From: Dromiciops gliroides
Taxonomy: Eukaryota > Chordata > Mammalia > Microbiotheria > Microbiotheriidae
Reading direction: 5' to 3'
Assembly: GCF_019393635.1 (NCBI RefSeq)
Contig: NC_057862.1
Span: 153,059,562 to 153,123,561, forward strand
DNA length: 64,000 nucleotides
In this document: in pieces, positions 1 to 10,937 of the stretch
Layout: each line of letters opens with the position of its first letter
Numbering within the stretch: the stretch's first letter is position 1
Translations under genes and position numbers: made by a program
Notes under the pieces: model-generated
What the model was told of the DNA's origin: nothing
Seen by the model: only the letters and a program-made list of their open reading frames with translations
The model's database searches: none

Positions 1-128
1 AAAAAGGAAAGGAAAGGAAGGAAAAATCAGCTGCAGGGAACACAAGATGACATTATTACCTTACAGAATTTCTTTCCACCGTGAAGGGGTTTCTTATGCA
101 TATGTTAGCAGCAGCAGCAGCATAGATA

Positions 129-345
129 ATATTTTACATAGTAATTTATGGATTTGATGGAAAATCCATAAAACCAAAGCATGGGTACACATCTATTGGA
201 TGGGTGTAACATGAGACAATGAGCTGGGCCTAGAATGGAAGAGGAGAGGAGGACTGGATGGCCTTTGGGAAGTTGTACAGTGCTATGAATGACTCTAAAA
301 CTTCTCCCTGAAACAAAGGGCCATCTTCTCAACAAGAAGACTCCA
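129..345 (+). repeat. Copy 1 of a diverged repeated segment
   Basis: This stretch aligns with 2,213-2,440 in the same orientation. Shared blocks in order are 'tttgatgga', 'atccataaaac', 'gacaatga.gtgggcct', 'aatggaagag', 'ctccctgaaa' and 'catcttct.aacaa'. No known family was recognised. It could be an uncatalogued interspersed repeat or an old local duplication. Confidence 0.6.
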
Positions 346-879
346 TCAACGATGCTATACATAGCTTAAGTCATGGAACGTGACAGTTTACCAAGAATTA
401 GAGTCGAGAGCTTCCCAAAGGGACATGGAGAGGTGCACAGTGGGTGTGAGTAGGCGGCAACGTGTCATCTCCCAAGAGTTGCACAAGAGAAGAGGGGAAA
501 AGGAGGTCAGAAAGCCACCTGACTGTGAGGCGGTAGAAAGAGCCCTGAATTTTCAGTCATATGATTGTACAATTAGAGTCTCAAGGGAGCCCAGCCACAC
601 TCTTCTGGGATAGCCACCCAAGGTCAAGAGGGCTAGAGGAAGACTTCTGTCATGTTGGGTGAATTCCCAGTGGGAGTTTTCAGGGAGGACCTGCACAAAA
701 TAATTAACGGGATTAGAGAGGAAGATAGGTGTCAATCTGCCCACTGGAAGGAGGAGCCACAACAATGAGATCATTCAAGTACCCAGCCACAGAGCAGGAG
801 TAACAATCAAATGGGATTAATCATCTAAAAAGGTAAATCAATGTCAGCCATTATCAACAGTATTCTAAACCTACTTTCA
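346..879. other. No gene seen
   Basis: Mixed-composition sequence without splice signals or codon structure that I can support. The short open frames here have no recognisable domains. Confidence 0.6.
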
Positions 880-1050
880 TTTTTGTTGTTGTTGTTGTTG
901 TTTTTGGTTTTTTTGCAGGGCAACGAGGGTTAAGTGACTTGCCCAGGGTCACACAGCTAGTTAAGTGTCAAATGTCTGAGGCCAGATTTGAACTCAGGGA
1001 GTCATGAATCCAGGGCCAGTGCTTTATCCACTGCACCACCTAGCGGCCCC
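880..1050 (-). mobile_element. Class B SINE
   Basis: The T-rich tail with (GTT)n at the left and the inverted head 'cctagcggcccc' at the right place it on the minus strand. The body holds the box-B-like core 'gtcacacagctag' of these tRNA-derived SINEs. Confidence 0.9.
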
Positions 1051-1075
1051 TTTCATTTTCAATAGGTTAAGACAG

Positions 1076-1314
1076 TTTGTTGTTCAGTCTCATCTGATTC
1101 TTCATGACCTCATTTGGGGTTTTCTTGGCAATGATACTAGAGTGATTTGCCATTTCCTTCTCCAGCTCATTTGACAGATGGGGAAACTGAGGCAAACAGG
1201 GTTAAGTGACTTACCCAGGGTCACTGAGCTAGTAAGTGAGGCTAGATTTGAACTCTGGAAGCTGAATCTTCCTTATTCCAGGCCTAGCGCTCTATGCAGT
1301 ATGGCGACACCTAT
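1076..1314 (-). mobile_element. Class C (RTE-tailed) SINE
   Basis: It begins with 'ttgttcagtctcatctga', continues with 'ggggttttcttggcaatg', and ends in a diverged inverted tRNA-like head. Many substitutions suggest an old copy. Confidence 0.85.
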
Positions 1315-1321
1315 CTTTTTC

Positions 1322-1500
1322 AGTGTGTACCAGAAATTGTGCTAAACTGAGGATACAATGAAAAGCAAAAAAAAAAAAAAAAAAAAGCTTGTCCCCTCGA
1401 AGAATTTATAGTCTAATGAGGGAAACCACATGCAAACAACTCTGTACAGTCTATAGACAGGATAAATTGGAGATAATCAGCAGAGGGAAACATTTCTAAA
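1322..1500 (-). mobile_element. L2-like LINE 3' fragment
   Basis: The order 'gtaccagaaattgtgctaa', 'gggatacaa'-like, then 'gaatttatagtctaatg' is the inverted 3' end of L2-type LINEs. An A run at about 1,369-1,386 interrupts it. Confidence 0.55.
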
Positions 1501-1654
1501 AGCCTGCCTCTTCCTTTCTCCTAGTATTCTCAGTGGTTCTGCCACCATCATCATCATCATTCCCATTTTACATGTAAGGGTTAAATGACATCCAAAGCTA
1601 CATAACTTTTCCAGGAAGTGGCAGGACTAGGCCTGAAAGCCAGCTTTCCTATAG

Positions 1655-1782
1655 TCTGGTAGAAAGATTCTTGGTTCTGGAACCAGAAAACCTAGGTTCA
1701 AGTCCTACCACTGATTTTTAATTACCTGTAAATCGCAGCACCTTTCTAGGCCTCAGATTCATCATCTTTAAACAATCATTGG
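1655..1782 (+). mobile_element. MIR fragment
   Basis: Contains 'ggttcaagtcctaccactg' and 'ggcctcagattcatcatct', both diverged MIR core. It is cut at its 3' side by the class A SINE that follows. Confidence 0.65.
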
Positions 1783-1783
1783 A

Positions 1784-1941
1784 GGGGCAGCTAGGTGACG
1801 CAGTGGTTAGAGCACTGGCCCTGGAGTCAGGAGTACCTGGGTTCAAATCCAGCCTCAGACACTTAACACTTACTAGCTGTGTGACCCTGGGCAAGTCACT
1901 TAACCCCAACTGCCTCACTAAAAAAACAAACAAACAAAAAA
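1784..1941 (+). mobile_element. Class A SINE with target duplication
   Basis: Complete from 'ggggcagctagg' to an A-rich tail with (CAAA)n. The 13-bp direct repeat 'aaacaatcattgg' flanks it at 1,770-1,782 and 1,942-1,954, so the insertion is clean. Many CpG-site changes are absent, suggesting a fairly young copy. Confidence 0.93.
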
Positions 1942-1952
1942 AAACAATCATT

Positions 1953-2195
1953 GGGGCAGCGAGGTGGCACAGTGGATAGAGCACCAGGCCTGGAATTAGG
2001 AAGACCTGAGTTCAAATCTGGCCTCAGATGATTACTAGCTGTGTGACCCCAGGGCAAGTCACTTCACCCTGTTTGCCTCAGTTTCCTCATCTGTAAAATG
2101 AGCTGGACCAGGAAATAACAAACCCCTCCAGGATCTTTGCCAAGAAAACCCCAAATGGGTTCACAGAAATTACTGAAATAACAACAGTCGTCACT
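1953..2195 (+). mobile_element. Class C (RTE-tailed) SINE
   Basis: Starts with 'ggggcagcgaggtgg' and carries 'tttgccaagaaaacccc' near its 3' end. It abuts the right target duplication of the preceding SINE. Confidence 0.88.
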
Positions 2196-2212
2196 ATCAT
2201 CAATACATCAAT

Positions 2213-2440
2213 ATTATATATAACATTTAATAGTTCTTTGTGCAGTTTGATGGATGATCCATAAAACTAACTCATTATTGCATATGTCTTGGTTGCTCCC
2301 TACATAAGACAATGAGGTGGGCCTACAATGGAAGAGCAGAGAGTCAGGTAGGATGGTACTTGGCAAAAAAAAAAAAAAAAAAAAGACTTGGAAAAAAGTC
2401 TCCCTGAAAAAATGGATCATCTTCTTAACAATAAAACAAT
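2213..2440 (+). repeat. Copy 2 of the diverged repeated segment
   Basis: Partner of 129-345. This copy has a 20-nt A run at about 2,366-2,385 that the first lacks, possibly a decayed small insertion. Confidence 0.6.
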
Positions 2441-2562
2441 GAAAATGAAGAAGAAATTGGATGTGATGTCCTTTAGAGCCCAAATCCTATCTAGTTTAAA
2501 ATCCCTATGAATATAAGCTCAAGACTCTTCTATCACACTCTAGTAATCAGTTCTCAAATGGA

Positions 2563-2770
2563 AACAGTGTGATCTGGCAGGTAAAACATTATGCTTTGAG
2601 TTGGGAAAGGCCTATGTTCCATTTCCATCTCAGACAATTACTAGTTGTGTGACCTTGGGTAAGCCACTTAACCTTTGTTTGCCTCAGTTTCCTCAAGTCT
2701 AAAAGCAAGGGCCTGGATTCAGTGGCCTCCAAGGTCCCTTTCTATTCTAAATCTATGACCTGATGATTCC
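2563..2770 (+). mobile_element. MIR SINE
   Basis: Reads 'ctagttgtgtgaccttggg', then 'ttgcctcagtttcctca' and the MIR 3' part 'ggcctccaaggtccctt'. Confidence 0.8.
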
Positions 2771-3284
2771 AAGGGGGAGGAAATTATGAGAAGCTAGTGA
2801 GGATTTCTTTTTTGGGGGGGAGTGAGGTGGGGGTGGGGGTGGCTTTAGTTAGTCCTCAGATAATGCCAAGTAGGTAAACCTACACTCTAACACATTTAGA
2901 GCTGGCTCTGCTAAGACCGTGAGTGTTTTTATATATGTCAACTTGCTGAATGGAATGGGTGACTGAGGCCAAGTAGATCGATAGAATGGAGCCAGGCCAC
3001 ATGCCTGTGAATTGGGAAAGGGGGTAGGAAAGACCGGAAAGTTGGCCTCCCCCCCCCCCCCCAGCCAAGCTAGAAGCATTTGTGCTTACTCAGGCCCCTG
3101 GTTGGGAGCCCCTATGCATAATGCATCTCTCCAGGCCCTAGCTCCAGGCAACGCTACTAAAACAGGCCCCTCCGGAAAGAAGCCTCCTGCTGCTGCCTGA
3201 GCCAGACCGTCTCCTTACTCGTGATGACTTCTAATTGCTCAGGGAAGGATCTTTCCATCTCAATCTTCCCCCATCTTCATACCC

Positions 3285-3425
3285 CTTGTGTGTATATGCT
3301 ACATGCATATATATGGATGTAGACACACATATGCACGATACACATATACATGCTCATACATATATACATACAAATAAAAGCCTATGCATATGCATGTGTG
3401 TATATACATACATATACATAAAATC
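3285..3425. repeat. TA/TG/CA-rich simple repeat
   Basis: Imperfect alternating purine-pyrimidine tract of 'catata', 'cacata' and 'tgtata' motifs. Low-complexity translations here are not genes. Confidence 0.85.
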
Positions 3426-3544
3426 TCCCTTCTTGATGAATTCCAGATGTTATATACTGTGCAAGACATAAAGATGGGAGGGAGAGGGAGGAAGGAAGCA
3501 GAGGATGAAGAGCTGTTCTCTCTCCTTAGCTCCTTATTTTCAGA

Positions 3545-3700
3545 AGCAGTTCCGTATAGTGCCCTGGACTGGTTGGGAGCCAGGAGACCTCGGTGCCAGG
3601 ACTGGCTCTGCCAGTCCTGACCATCTGTGTGACCTTGGAGAAGTCGCTTATTCTTTCTCAGCCTCAGTTTCTCAATCTGTAAAAGGAAGTTGGACTAGAT
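3545..3700 (+). mobile_element. MIR SINE
   Basis: Contains 'tgtgtgaccttggagaagtc' and 'cctcagtttctcaatctgta'. Confidence 0.8.
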
Positions 3701-3895
3701 CAGGTCTTCTTAACCTTGTTTGATGCCCTGGAACCCTTTGACAATCTAGTGAAGCTATGGTCCTTCTCAGAGTAATGTTTTTAAATACAGCAAATAATAG
3801 ACATAGGATTATGAAGGAAATAAATAATGTTGAAATAGTTTTCAAAATATCAATGAAACAAATTTATGGACCTCAAGTTAAGCACCTTTGGACTA
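3700..3895 (+). mobile_element. hAT-like non-autonomous DNA element, copy 1
   Basis: Begins 'tcttcttaacctt' and ends 'aagttaagcacctt', a decayed terminal inverted repeat around 'ttcttaacc/ggttaagaa'. It shares 'cttctcagartaatgtttt' with copies at 4,893, 38,612, 43,627, 50,145, 54,825 and 57,577. Confidence 0.7.
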
Positions 3896-4094
3896 AATGA
3901 TCTTTAGTTCTGTCAATTTTGTCTTCTATGAATGAGAACTGCAGTTTCTGCCGCAGGGCGGATAAGCCCTTCCCACTTTGGGAGACAATTCCAAAGAATG
4001 GCCACTGGAGGGAGCTCCAGCCAATACCATAATTTCTGGTTTCCAAGGGCACGCAACAGCCACCAGCTTCAACCAGAGACTGTGATGGGCAATA

Positions 4095-4850
4095 AAAATA
4101 GCACATATTTATGGAATGCTTTAAGGTTCATGGAACATTTTCCTCTCAAAGACCCTGTGAAGCTGGTAGTGCAAATATGATTATCCTAATTTTAGAGATG
4201 AGGAATTTGAGATGCAGAGCACTTAAAAACTTGCTTAATGTTCTCCTGGGTAGAGTTGTACAAGTATTCTAAGTCACCTAACTTTTCTGGGCCTCAGTTT
4301 CCTTGTCTGTAAAATGCAGGGTTTGCTCTAGATGGCCTCTAAGATGCTTTTGGGCTCCAAATCTATGGTCCTATGATATCAAATGAGATAATATTTCTAA
4401 AATACAGTGCCTAGCACATCGTAGGTTCTATATAAATGCTAATAATAGTAATTAATAATAATATCCCCTTTACAAGTGAAGAAACTAAAAATCAAAGAAG
4501 CAATGACTTCCTCGGAGTTATACAGCTGGCATATTTTGGAGATGGGATTTGAACCCAGTTTTCCTGACTCACCCAACCTCTTTTCACTGCACCAAAATTC
4601 TTTTATACTCTGGAAATGGTGAAGTACAATTCATGAGAAGGGGATTTTCTTTAAAGGGTTAAGCCAATCTAGGCAGACCTTTTTTTTTTTTTCAAAGAGG
4701 ATGATTTTGGAAATAAAACCATAGAATTTTTGAGATGGAAGTGATTTCAGGGGTCATCATTATAATGGTAATTGATATTTATAAAGTATTTGAAGTTTGC
4801 CAGGCACTTTGCATACATTACCTCATTTGAGATCATCTCATCCAGTCTCT
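4095..4850. mobile_element. Mosaic of MIR/THER1 fragments
   Basis: Pieces in both orientations: inverted MIR at about 4,095-4,260, forward MIR at about 4,265-4,380 with 'gggcctcagtttccttgtct', another inverted piece to about 4,600, and a short 3' piece near 4,745-4,845. Boundaries are approximate. Confidence 0.6.
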
Positions 4851-4892
4851 CACCCAAAGCTGGAATAGCACTCTGCAGGTGTTCTCTATCTT

Positions 4893-5388
4893 TTTTTGAA
4901 TCCTGAACCTCTTTGGCAGTGTGGTAAAATCCACGGACCCCTTCTCAGAATAATGTTTTCAAAGTGCACCAAAACCAGTTATTATCCTCTCTATCTCATG
5001 GGGGTTAGGGGGACACTACCCCTGTGATCTGAACAATCCATGCAAATTTTTTTGCCCTTCCCTTCTTACCAGAGAAGAACTCTGAATTATTATGGTATTA
5101 AAAGATAAAATATGTTGATATTATACAATACTATACATTTCTGAGTTTCTGAACTTCTGTGTCTGTTGACCTTAGTGTATTGTCTGCAGCTTCTGCAAAA
5201 CTCACAAAAAATTCCCATTTAATTTCTTATGCCAACCCAAGATATATGGATGGATACTGGGATGGGAAAAGTCATGATGTGGAAGGGATAACTATAAAAT
5301 ATATAGGATTTCAAAGGAAACCAATTATATTAAATTACAATTAATAAAAAACAAGTTCGTGGATTCTTGGTTAAGAATACCTGTACAC
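4893..5388 (+). mobile_element. hAT-like element, copy 2, split by an insertion
   Basis: The left part (4,893-4,975) has 'ggaccccttctcagaataat'. The right part (about 5,288-5,388) has 'atataggatttcaaagga' and 'aacaagttcgtgg', the 3' half of the same family. The intervening ~310 bp ends in 'ggaagggataactat', a possible Tigger/pogo-type terminus. Confidence 0.6.
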
Positions 5389-5390
5389 AG

Positions 5391-5540
5391 GACAACTAAG
5401 TGGCACAGTAGATAAAGCACCAGCTCTGAATTCAGGAGGACCTGAGTTCAAATCTGACCTTAGACACTTGACACTAGCTGTATGACCCTGGGCAAGTCAC
5501 TTAACCCTCATTGCCCCACAAAAAAACAAAAACCCAAAAC
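5391..5540 (+). mobile_element. Class B SINE with target duplication
   Basis: Runs from 'gacaactaagtggcac' to an A-rich tail. The repeat 'aagaatacctg.acaca' at 5,373-5,388 and 5,541-5,556 marks the target site. The insertion sits at the end of the preceding hAT-like element. Confidence 0.9.
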
Positions 5541-5542
5541 AA

Positions 5543-5722
5543 GAATACCTGCACACATGTATAACTTGAATTGCTTGTCTTCTCAAAGGGGGGTGGGATA
5601 GGGGTGGGGAGGAAGGAAGGGAGACAATTTGGAACACAAAGTTTTTAAAATGCATGTTAGAAATGTTTTTACATGTAACTGGAGAAAAATAAAATGCTAA
5701 ATAAAAAATAAAAGCAAACAAA
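5543..5722 (+). mobile_element. L1 3' end fragment
   Basis: A G-rich run is followed by 'tttttacatgtaactgg' and 'aaaataaaatgctaaataaa', the same 3' UTR layout as the L1 ending near 20,346. Confidence 0.75.
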
Positions 5723-6319
5723 AGAATATCTATACAGCATATCTAAGAGATGGTTATTTAGCCATCACTTTAAATGACAGGGAGCTCACTAGCTCAAAAA
5801 TATTTTACCTGAGGGTGTTGTCTAAGCTCCAGAGGGATACAGGCTAGTCCGCAGATGATGGATTGTAGTCTCCACTCAGAGCCCAGACAAGAACTTTGCA
5901 GAGCCACAGAGTAAGTACTATGGGAGATTGAGAGCAATGCCTAAGAGGAAGAGGATGGTGGGGTTGGAATATGTTCAATACTTGCCCATACCAAATGCCA
6001 TTCCCGTTATTTTACACATCCATGCATTTGGGTACAATGATGCCCATCTGCTTTTTTTGGAGCCTGCTTGGTAGCCAGCCTGTGGATGTGTTTTCCAGAC
6101 CCAGATGGCCAGACTTCTCTACCCTCCAGTGCTCCGCTCAAGAGCAAGGGCTTACTTTGGCTTCCCTGTGCTCCTGATATCCAGTACCATGGCCTTCTAG
6201 AAGGCCTATCCTGCCACTTCCAAGGAAAGGGCACTGGGTTATCCCGAAGAGCAGGCCCTACTTCCCAGTCTTGACTTGCAGAGGAGGGACACCAGCAGCA
6301 GTGTTTCAAATGCTCTTGT

Positions 6320-6720
6320 GGGGACTGGAAAGGAAAAGGAGAGGCAGACACACAGACACACATAGACAAGAAGGATGTAGAGAGAAACAGACACACAGAG
6401 AGGAAGACAGATAGCAACAGAGACATAGAGAGAAGGTCAGAGAGAAACAGCTCAATGAGAAAAAGAGAGAAGCAGACCCAAAAATAGAGAGAGAAAGAAA
6501 GATATGAGGAGGAAGGGAAGAAGCCTTTAATAGGCACCTACTATTTTCCAGGCTCTGAGCTAAGCTCTATACAAATGTCATCTCATTTGAGACAAGAAGC
6601 TAGAAATAAGCACACAGACATGAGAAGGCACATACAGAGATAAACAGAAACCAAAATGCAGAGAAACATAGTCAGAGAAAGAAAGAAGAAAGAGGCAGGG
6701 CGAGTGTACCCATGGGTCAG
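6320..6720. repeat. Purine-rich low-complexity tract
   Basis: Dominated by 'agagaaacagacacacag'-like units. A short MIR-like piece lies at about 6,520-6,590. Long frames on the minus strand here are compositional artefacts. Confidence 0.85.
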
Positions 6721-6981
6721 TGTGAATGTGTTTGTGCATGGGCAGATATGTGTGTCCCAAACCCTCAGGGCCCCCATCATTCCCATGGCTAACTGCCTCT
6801 GACTTCCTTTTCCCACACAGCCCCTTTGGTCACAGTCACCATGGTCCTTTTTAGACCTTGCCCTCCCCCTGCTCCCTCTCCAGCCTGTACATCTCACCAC
6901 ACACAAGGGGACAGGGCTCAGAAGCCCAGAAGAAAAGCTGAAGGTCTTTTCTTCTCCAATATACCCACTACACCCATTCTT

Positions 6982-7005
6982 ACACACACACACACACACA
7001 CACAC
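6982..7005. repeat. (CA)n microsatellite
   Basis: Near-pure CA dinucleotide run of about 12 units. Confidence 0.95.
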
Positions 7006-7717
7006 CCCTCCCATTCCCTGATGTCTATTAGGAAAAGCAAAGGGAGCCAGTTGGCCGGTCCCCAGGCCTGGACAAAGGTGAGCATTGTGTGGACATTTCA
7101 GGGAAGGTTTGGGTAGCTTTGGGGCCACTCTGAGGGAACAAAGTTTGGGAACAAGGGTCTTGGGCTGTCAGCAATAGAGGTCTGCCCCGGCCAGCCCTTC
7201 CTGTCATCCTTCCCATTCTCCCTCTCATATCCCCCCCTCCCTCCTCACTGAATCGTAGCACATCATGGAATCCCTGAAGTGGAAATGATATCTTCAGACA
7301 TCAACCTTTATCAGTCATCCAGGGACAGAGAACTCATCACCTCCTTGGGCAGCTTGTTTTAGTTTTGGACAATTCTAAGGTTTTCCTTAGATGTAGTCAA
7401 AATTTGTCTTCCTTAACTTCTATCCATTGGTTCTTTGTTAGCACTCTGGGTCTGGCAGGGTTATTGGTATCCCCCTTTCACATGAACAATTTCCAAATAT
7501 TTACAGACAGCTAGTGGCTACTTCCCTTCTTCAGGCTAAACATTCCCAGATTTTTCAATCTCTCATCATTTTGGTTCTGTGCCAGTGTATCAATGTGTCT
7601 TTAAAAATGTGGCGTCTAAAACTGGACAAGATACTCCAGATATGGCCTTACTAGGGTAGAAGGGATTATCACTTCACTTGCTTTGAAAACTTTAATTGTG
7701 TTAATTTAGTCTAAAGT

Positions 7718-7935
7718 CAAGCAGCTAGGTGGTACAGTGGATAAAGGCCAGACCTGAGACATTTACTAGCTGTGTGACCCTGGGCAAGTCACTTCACCCT
7801 ATTTGTGTCAGTTCTTTCATCTGTAAAATGAGCTGAAGAAGGAAATGGCAGATCACTCCAGAATCTTTGCCAAGAAAACCTCAAATGGGGTCACAGAGAA
7901 TCAGATACAACTGAACAAAGACAAAATCTCATTAA
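7718..7935 (+). mobile_element. Class C SINE inside CR1/L3
   Basis: Head 'aagcagctaggtggtac', tail 'tttgccaagaaaacctcaaa'. Part of the head is deleted. A (GTTT)n run follows at about 7,950-7,979. Confidence 0.85.
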
Positions 7936-8379
7936 GTTTTTGGTGGGGTTTTTTGTTTGTTTGTTTGTTTGTTTGTTTGGCAGGGGTGGGAGGTGAGGGA
8001 GTTGCCATATCACATTTCCAAAGCTCATGGAGCTTAAAAGTCATTAAAACCCTTGGAACTTTTCTTCAAATGAACTGCTTTCTAGCCATCTCCATGTTGT
8101 AAATGTATCATTGATTTTGTAAATCCGAATAAAGGCATTTATGTTTCTTCAATAAATTTTTATCTTAATAGCTTCAGTCTCTACCCCAAATTACCAAGGT
8201 CTTTAGAACTGGATCCCAATTCTGTCATCTGCAAAATGGATAAATGTCATTAATTCCTTCATCCAAGTCATCAATAGAAATTCTGATCAGAGCTGAGTTA
8301 TGGACAAGGGCCTGCAGTACTTTGGGGAAGAAGCTACTCTTCCATACATCTCAGTTTCCTCATCTGTTATACAGGAGGG

Positions 8380-8645
8380 GGAAAGGAAGGGGACAAACAT
8401 TTATTAAGCACCTACTATGTGCCAGGTACTTATGCTAAACACTTTACAAATATTCTCATTCTATCTTCGTAACAGCCCTATAAAGTTAAGTGCTATGATG
8501 ACCCCAATTTTACAACTGAGAAAACTGAGGCAGACAGGCTAAGTGATTTACCCAGAGTCATATAACTAGGGAGTGTCTCAGACCAAATTGGAATGCAGGT
8601 CTTCCTGACTCCAGGCCCAATACTCCTTCCCAGTTCTGACATTCT
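8380..8645 (-). mobile_element. THER1/MIR-type SINE inside CR1/L3
   Basis: Contains 'aaacatttattaagcacct', 'tgtgccaggtact', 'gagaaaactgaggcagaca' and an inverted tRNA-like head ending near 'ccaggcccaatactcc'. Confidence 0.75.
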
Positions 8646-8769
8646 ATGGTTTTGTGATTTCACTAGAAATATTCCTATGGACCAAATAACTAAGCCTTTT
8701 TTGGGTCTGGTCAGTCAACGACCTCCATACCCACCCAATTACACTATTACCAAGTTAACTTGAACTCTG

Positions 8770-8892
8770 TCAATCAGTTGACAAGCATTATTAAGCACCT
8801 ACTGTGTACCAGGCACTGGGAATACAAAGAAAAGTAAGAGATAGTGACTGCTCTTAAGGAGCTCCCAATCTTATGGGGGAAGAGAGAGACTT
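8770..8892 (-). mobile_element. L2 3' fragment inside CR1/L3
   Basis: 'attaagcacctactgtgtac' then 'ctcttaaggagctcccaatc' is the inverted L2 3' end. Confidence 0.7.
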
Positions 8893-9071
8893 TATTAAAT
8901 GCCTTTCTGTAATATAGATATTCTACGTTTGTGTGTAATTTCTAGTAACATTGTACAAAAGGGAAATGAGGTTAGCCTGTAATGACTTTTTCTCAGTGAA
9001 CCTACACTGGCTCACAGTAAGCACCTCTTCCCTTTCTAACCATCCCTTTAATAGTCTAATCTAAATCCTAA

Positions 9072-9350
9072 AGGACTATCGATGAAACATACTATCCACC
9101 TCTAAAGAAAGTACTGGCATTGATTTGACAAAGACTGAAGCATGCTACTTTTCACTTCCTTTCATTTTGTTTCTTTTATTCAAGTTTTCTTATACAAAAT
9201 GACTAATATGGTAATGTTTTACATAATTGGACATGTATAACCCATGTCTGATTGCTTACCGCCTCAGGAAGTGGGGAGGGGAGGGAGAGAAGGAGGGATA
9301 ACAATTGGAACCCCAAACTATAAATATATAAATAAAAAATTTTATTACTT
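9072..9350 (+). mobile_element. L1 3' UTR fragment inside CR1/L3
   Basis: Includes 'aaaatgactaatatgg', 'acatgtataacccatgtctg', a G-rich run and a terminal 'aaatatataaataaaaaat'. The same landmarks occur in the L1 at 18,391-20,346. Confidence 0.75.
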
Positions 9351-9367
9351 AAAAAATAATAATCTAG

Positions 9368-9500
9368 GGGCAGCTAGGTGGTGCAGTGGATAGAGAACTG
9401 GATTCAGGAATACCTGAGTTCAAATCCGGCCTCAGACACTTAACACTTACTAGCTGTGTGACCTTGGGCAAGTCACTTAACCCCAATTGCCTCACAAAAA
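9368..9500 (+). mobile_element. Class A SINE with perfect target duplication
   Basis: The 17-bp repeat 'aaaaaataataatctag' flanks the element (9,351-9,367 and 9,501-9,517). It is inserted in the L1 3' tail, so it postdates that L1. Confidence 0.92.
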
Positions 9501-9914
9501 AAAAAATAATAATCTAGTCTAGACTTTTGGCAGGAATGAACTTTCGTCCCCTTAATAAAACAGAGATCGTGATTGTCTTTCTCCAGTATTGTGCCTATCA
9601 CTTTTCCCTTTTCCACAATTCCTCAAAGACCCTTTTATATCAGTTCCTCCTTTGTCCTTGCCTTAGGCTGTTAATTTGCAGTTATTTCTAAGGGGTCCCC
9701 CCCCCTTTGGGACACCCCGTCTCTCTCATTCAAATGAGAATTCCCTGAGCATGAAAGCTGTGATCAGGAGGTTCCAAGAGGTCTCCTGTGTCTTCTGTAT
9801 CTCCAGCAATGTGCCTAAGACAATATAGGCATTTATTTTGAGTGGATTTGGTATTTATTGATCTGTGTCTATGTTGTCTCCCTCCCTCCCAAACTTCCCC
9901 CACTCCCTAGCAGA

Positions 9915-10003
9915 AGGTAAGCCCCTTAAGGACAAGAACATTTATATCCCCAGAGCCTAACAGGATTCTGGGCCCATAGTGCTCAATAATTAACTGAACT
10001 GAA
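9915..10003 (+). mobile_element. L2 3' end
   Basis: 'gtaagccccttaaggacaag' and 'gctcaataattaactga' are the sense L2 3' terminus. Confidence 0.6.
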
Positions 10004-10050
10004 TGTGGGTGGGATGGTGGGAATGTTTTTAGCCATTAATACATATGGAG

Positions 10051-10212
10051 GGGCAGCTAGGTGGCACAGTGGATAGAGCACCGGCCCTGGAGTCAGGAGT
10101 ACCTGAGTTCAAATCCGGCCTCAGACACTTAACACTTACTAGCTGTGTGACCCTGGGCAAGTCACTTAACCCCAATTGCCTCACTAAAAAAAAAAAAAAG
10201 AAGAAGAAGAAA
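10051..10212 (+). mobile_element. Class A SINE
   Basis: Near-consensus copy with A14 followed by (GAA)n. It retains CpGs at the B-box-proximal sites, suggesting a relatively young copy. Confidence 0.92.
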
Positions 10213-10570
10213 GGGACCATAGAGGTCATTTAACCTAATCCCTTTCTTTTACAGATGAGGAAACTGAGGCCCAGGGAGAAGTGATTTATTTAGGGTCATA
10301 CTGGTAGAAAGCATCAGAGTTGGGATTTTTGAACCCAGTCTTTGACTCTAGTTCCAGACACAATTCCTTCAGAGCCTAGGATCTTTGGGGGGATAAGACA
10401 GATATATATTTTAGGATCAAACACATAGATTTTTGGACTGAGAGGGGTTTTGGAGATCATCTAGCCAGACCCCCCATTCATTGTACAAATTAGGCAGCTG
10501 GGGCCTAGGAAGCAGAGATTCCTAAAGTCTCCCAGATCATTAGGGGTGAATCCAGGAGTAGAACTCAACC
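10213..10570 (-). mobile_element. Two inverted MIR fragments
   Basis: One spans about 10,213-10,375 ('tttacagatgaggaaactga'), a second about 10,430-10,570 ('gcctaggaagcagag'). Confidence 0.65.
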
Positions 10571-10574
10571 TAGG

Positions 10575-10707
10575 GGGCAGCTAGGTGGTATAGTAGATAT
10601 AAAGCACTGGCCCCGGATTCAGGAGGACCTGACCTCAGACACTTGACACTTACTAGCTGTGTGACCTTGGGCAAGTCACTTAACCTTCATTGCCCTGCAA
10701 AAAAAAG
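10575..10707 (+). mobile_element. Class B SINE
   Basis: Head 'gggggcagctaggtgg', tail 'ttcattgccctgc' plus A8. A short internal deletion removes 'gagttcaaatc'. Confidence 0.88.
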
Positions 10708-10778
10708 AACTCAAACTTGTGGTCCCCAATCTAGTGAGCTTGTGCACATGCACATACACTGTCTCTCTATCTAGAAAC

Positions 10779-10921
<143 letters not shown>

Positions 10922-10937
10922 GTATATATGTGAGTGT

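Larger units (their letters stand above)
7240..9650 (-). mobile_element. CR1/L3 LINE, 3' half, fragmented by insertions
   Basis: Plus-strand landmarks match the inverted CR1/L3 layout in the right order: 'acagagaactcatcacctcc' (~7,325), 'aactggacaagatactccag' (~7,620), 'catccaagtcatcaataga' (~8,260), 'gggaaatgaggttagcctg' (~8,960) and 'tgtctttctccagtattgtg' (~9,573). The 3' end lies near 7,240 and the reverse-transcriptase part near 9,600. Fragments are separated by a class C SINE, a THER1-type SINE, an L2 piece, an L1 3' end and a class A SINE. No open frame survives. Confidence 0.85.

Noticed and set aside
6007..7128. 176- and 181-codon minus-strand frames
   Set aside because: Generated by purine-rich low-complexity DNA with few stops.
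10051..10110. tRNA-like sequences
   Set aside because: They are Pol III promoter-type heads of SINEs, lacking cloverleaf integrity and present in dozens of diverged copies.
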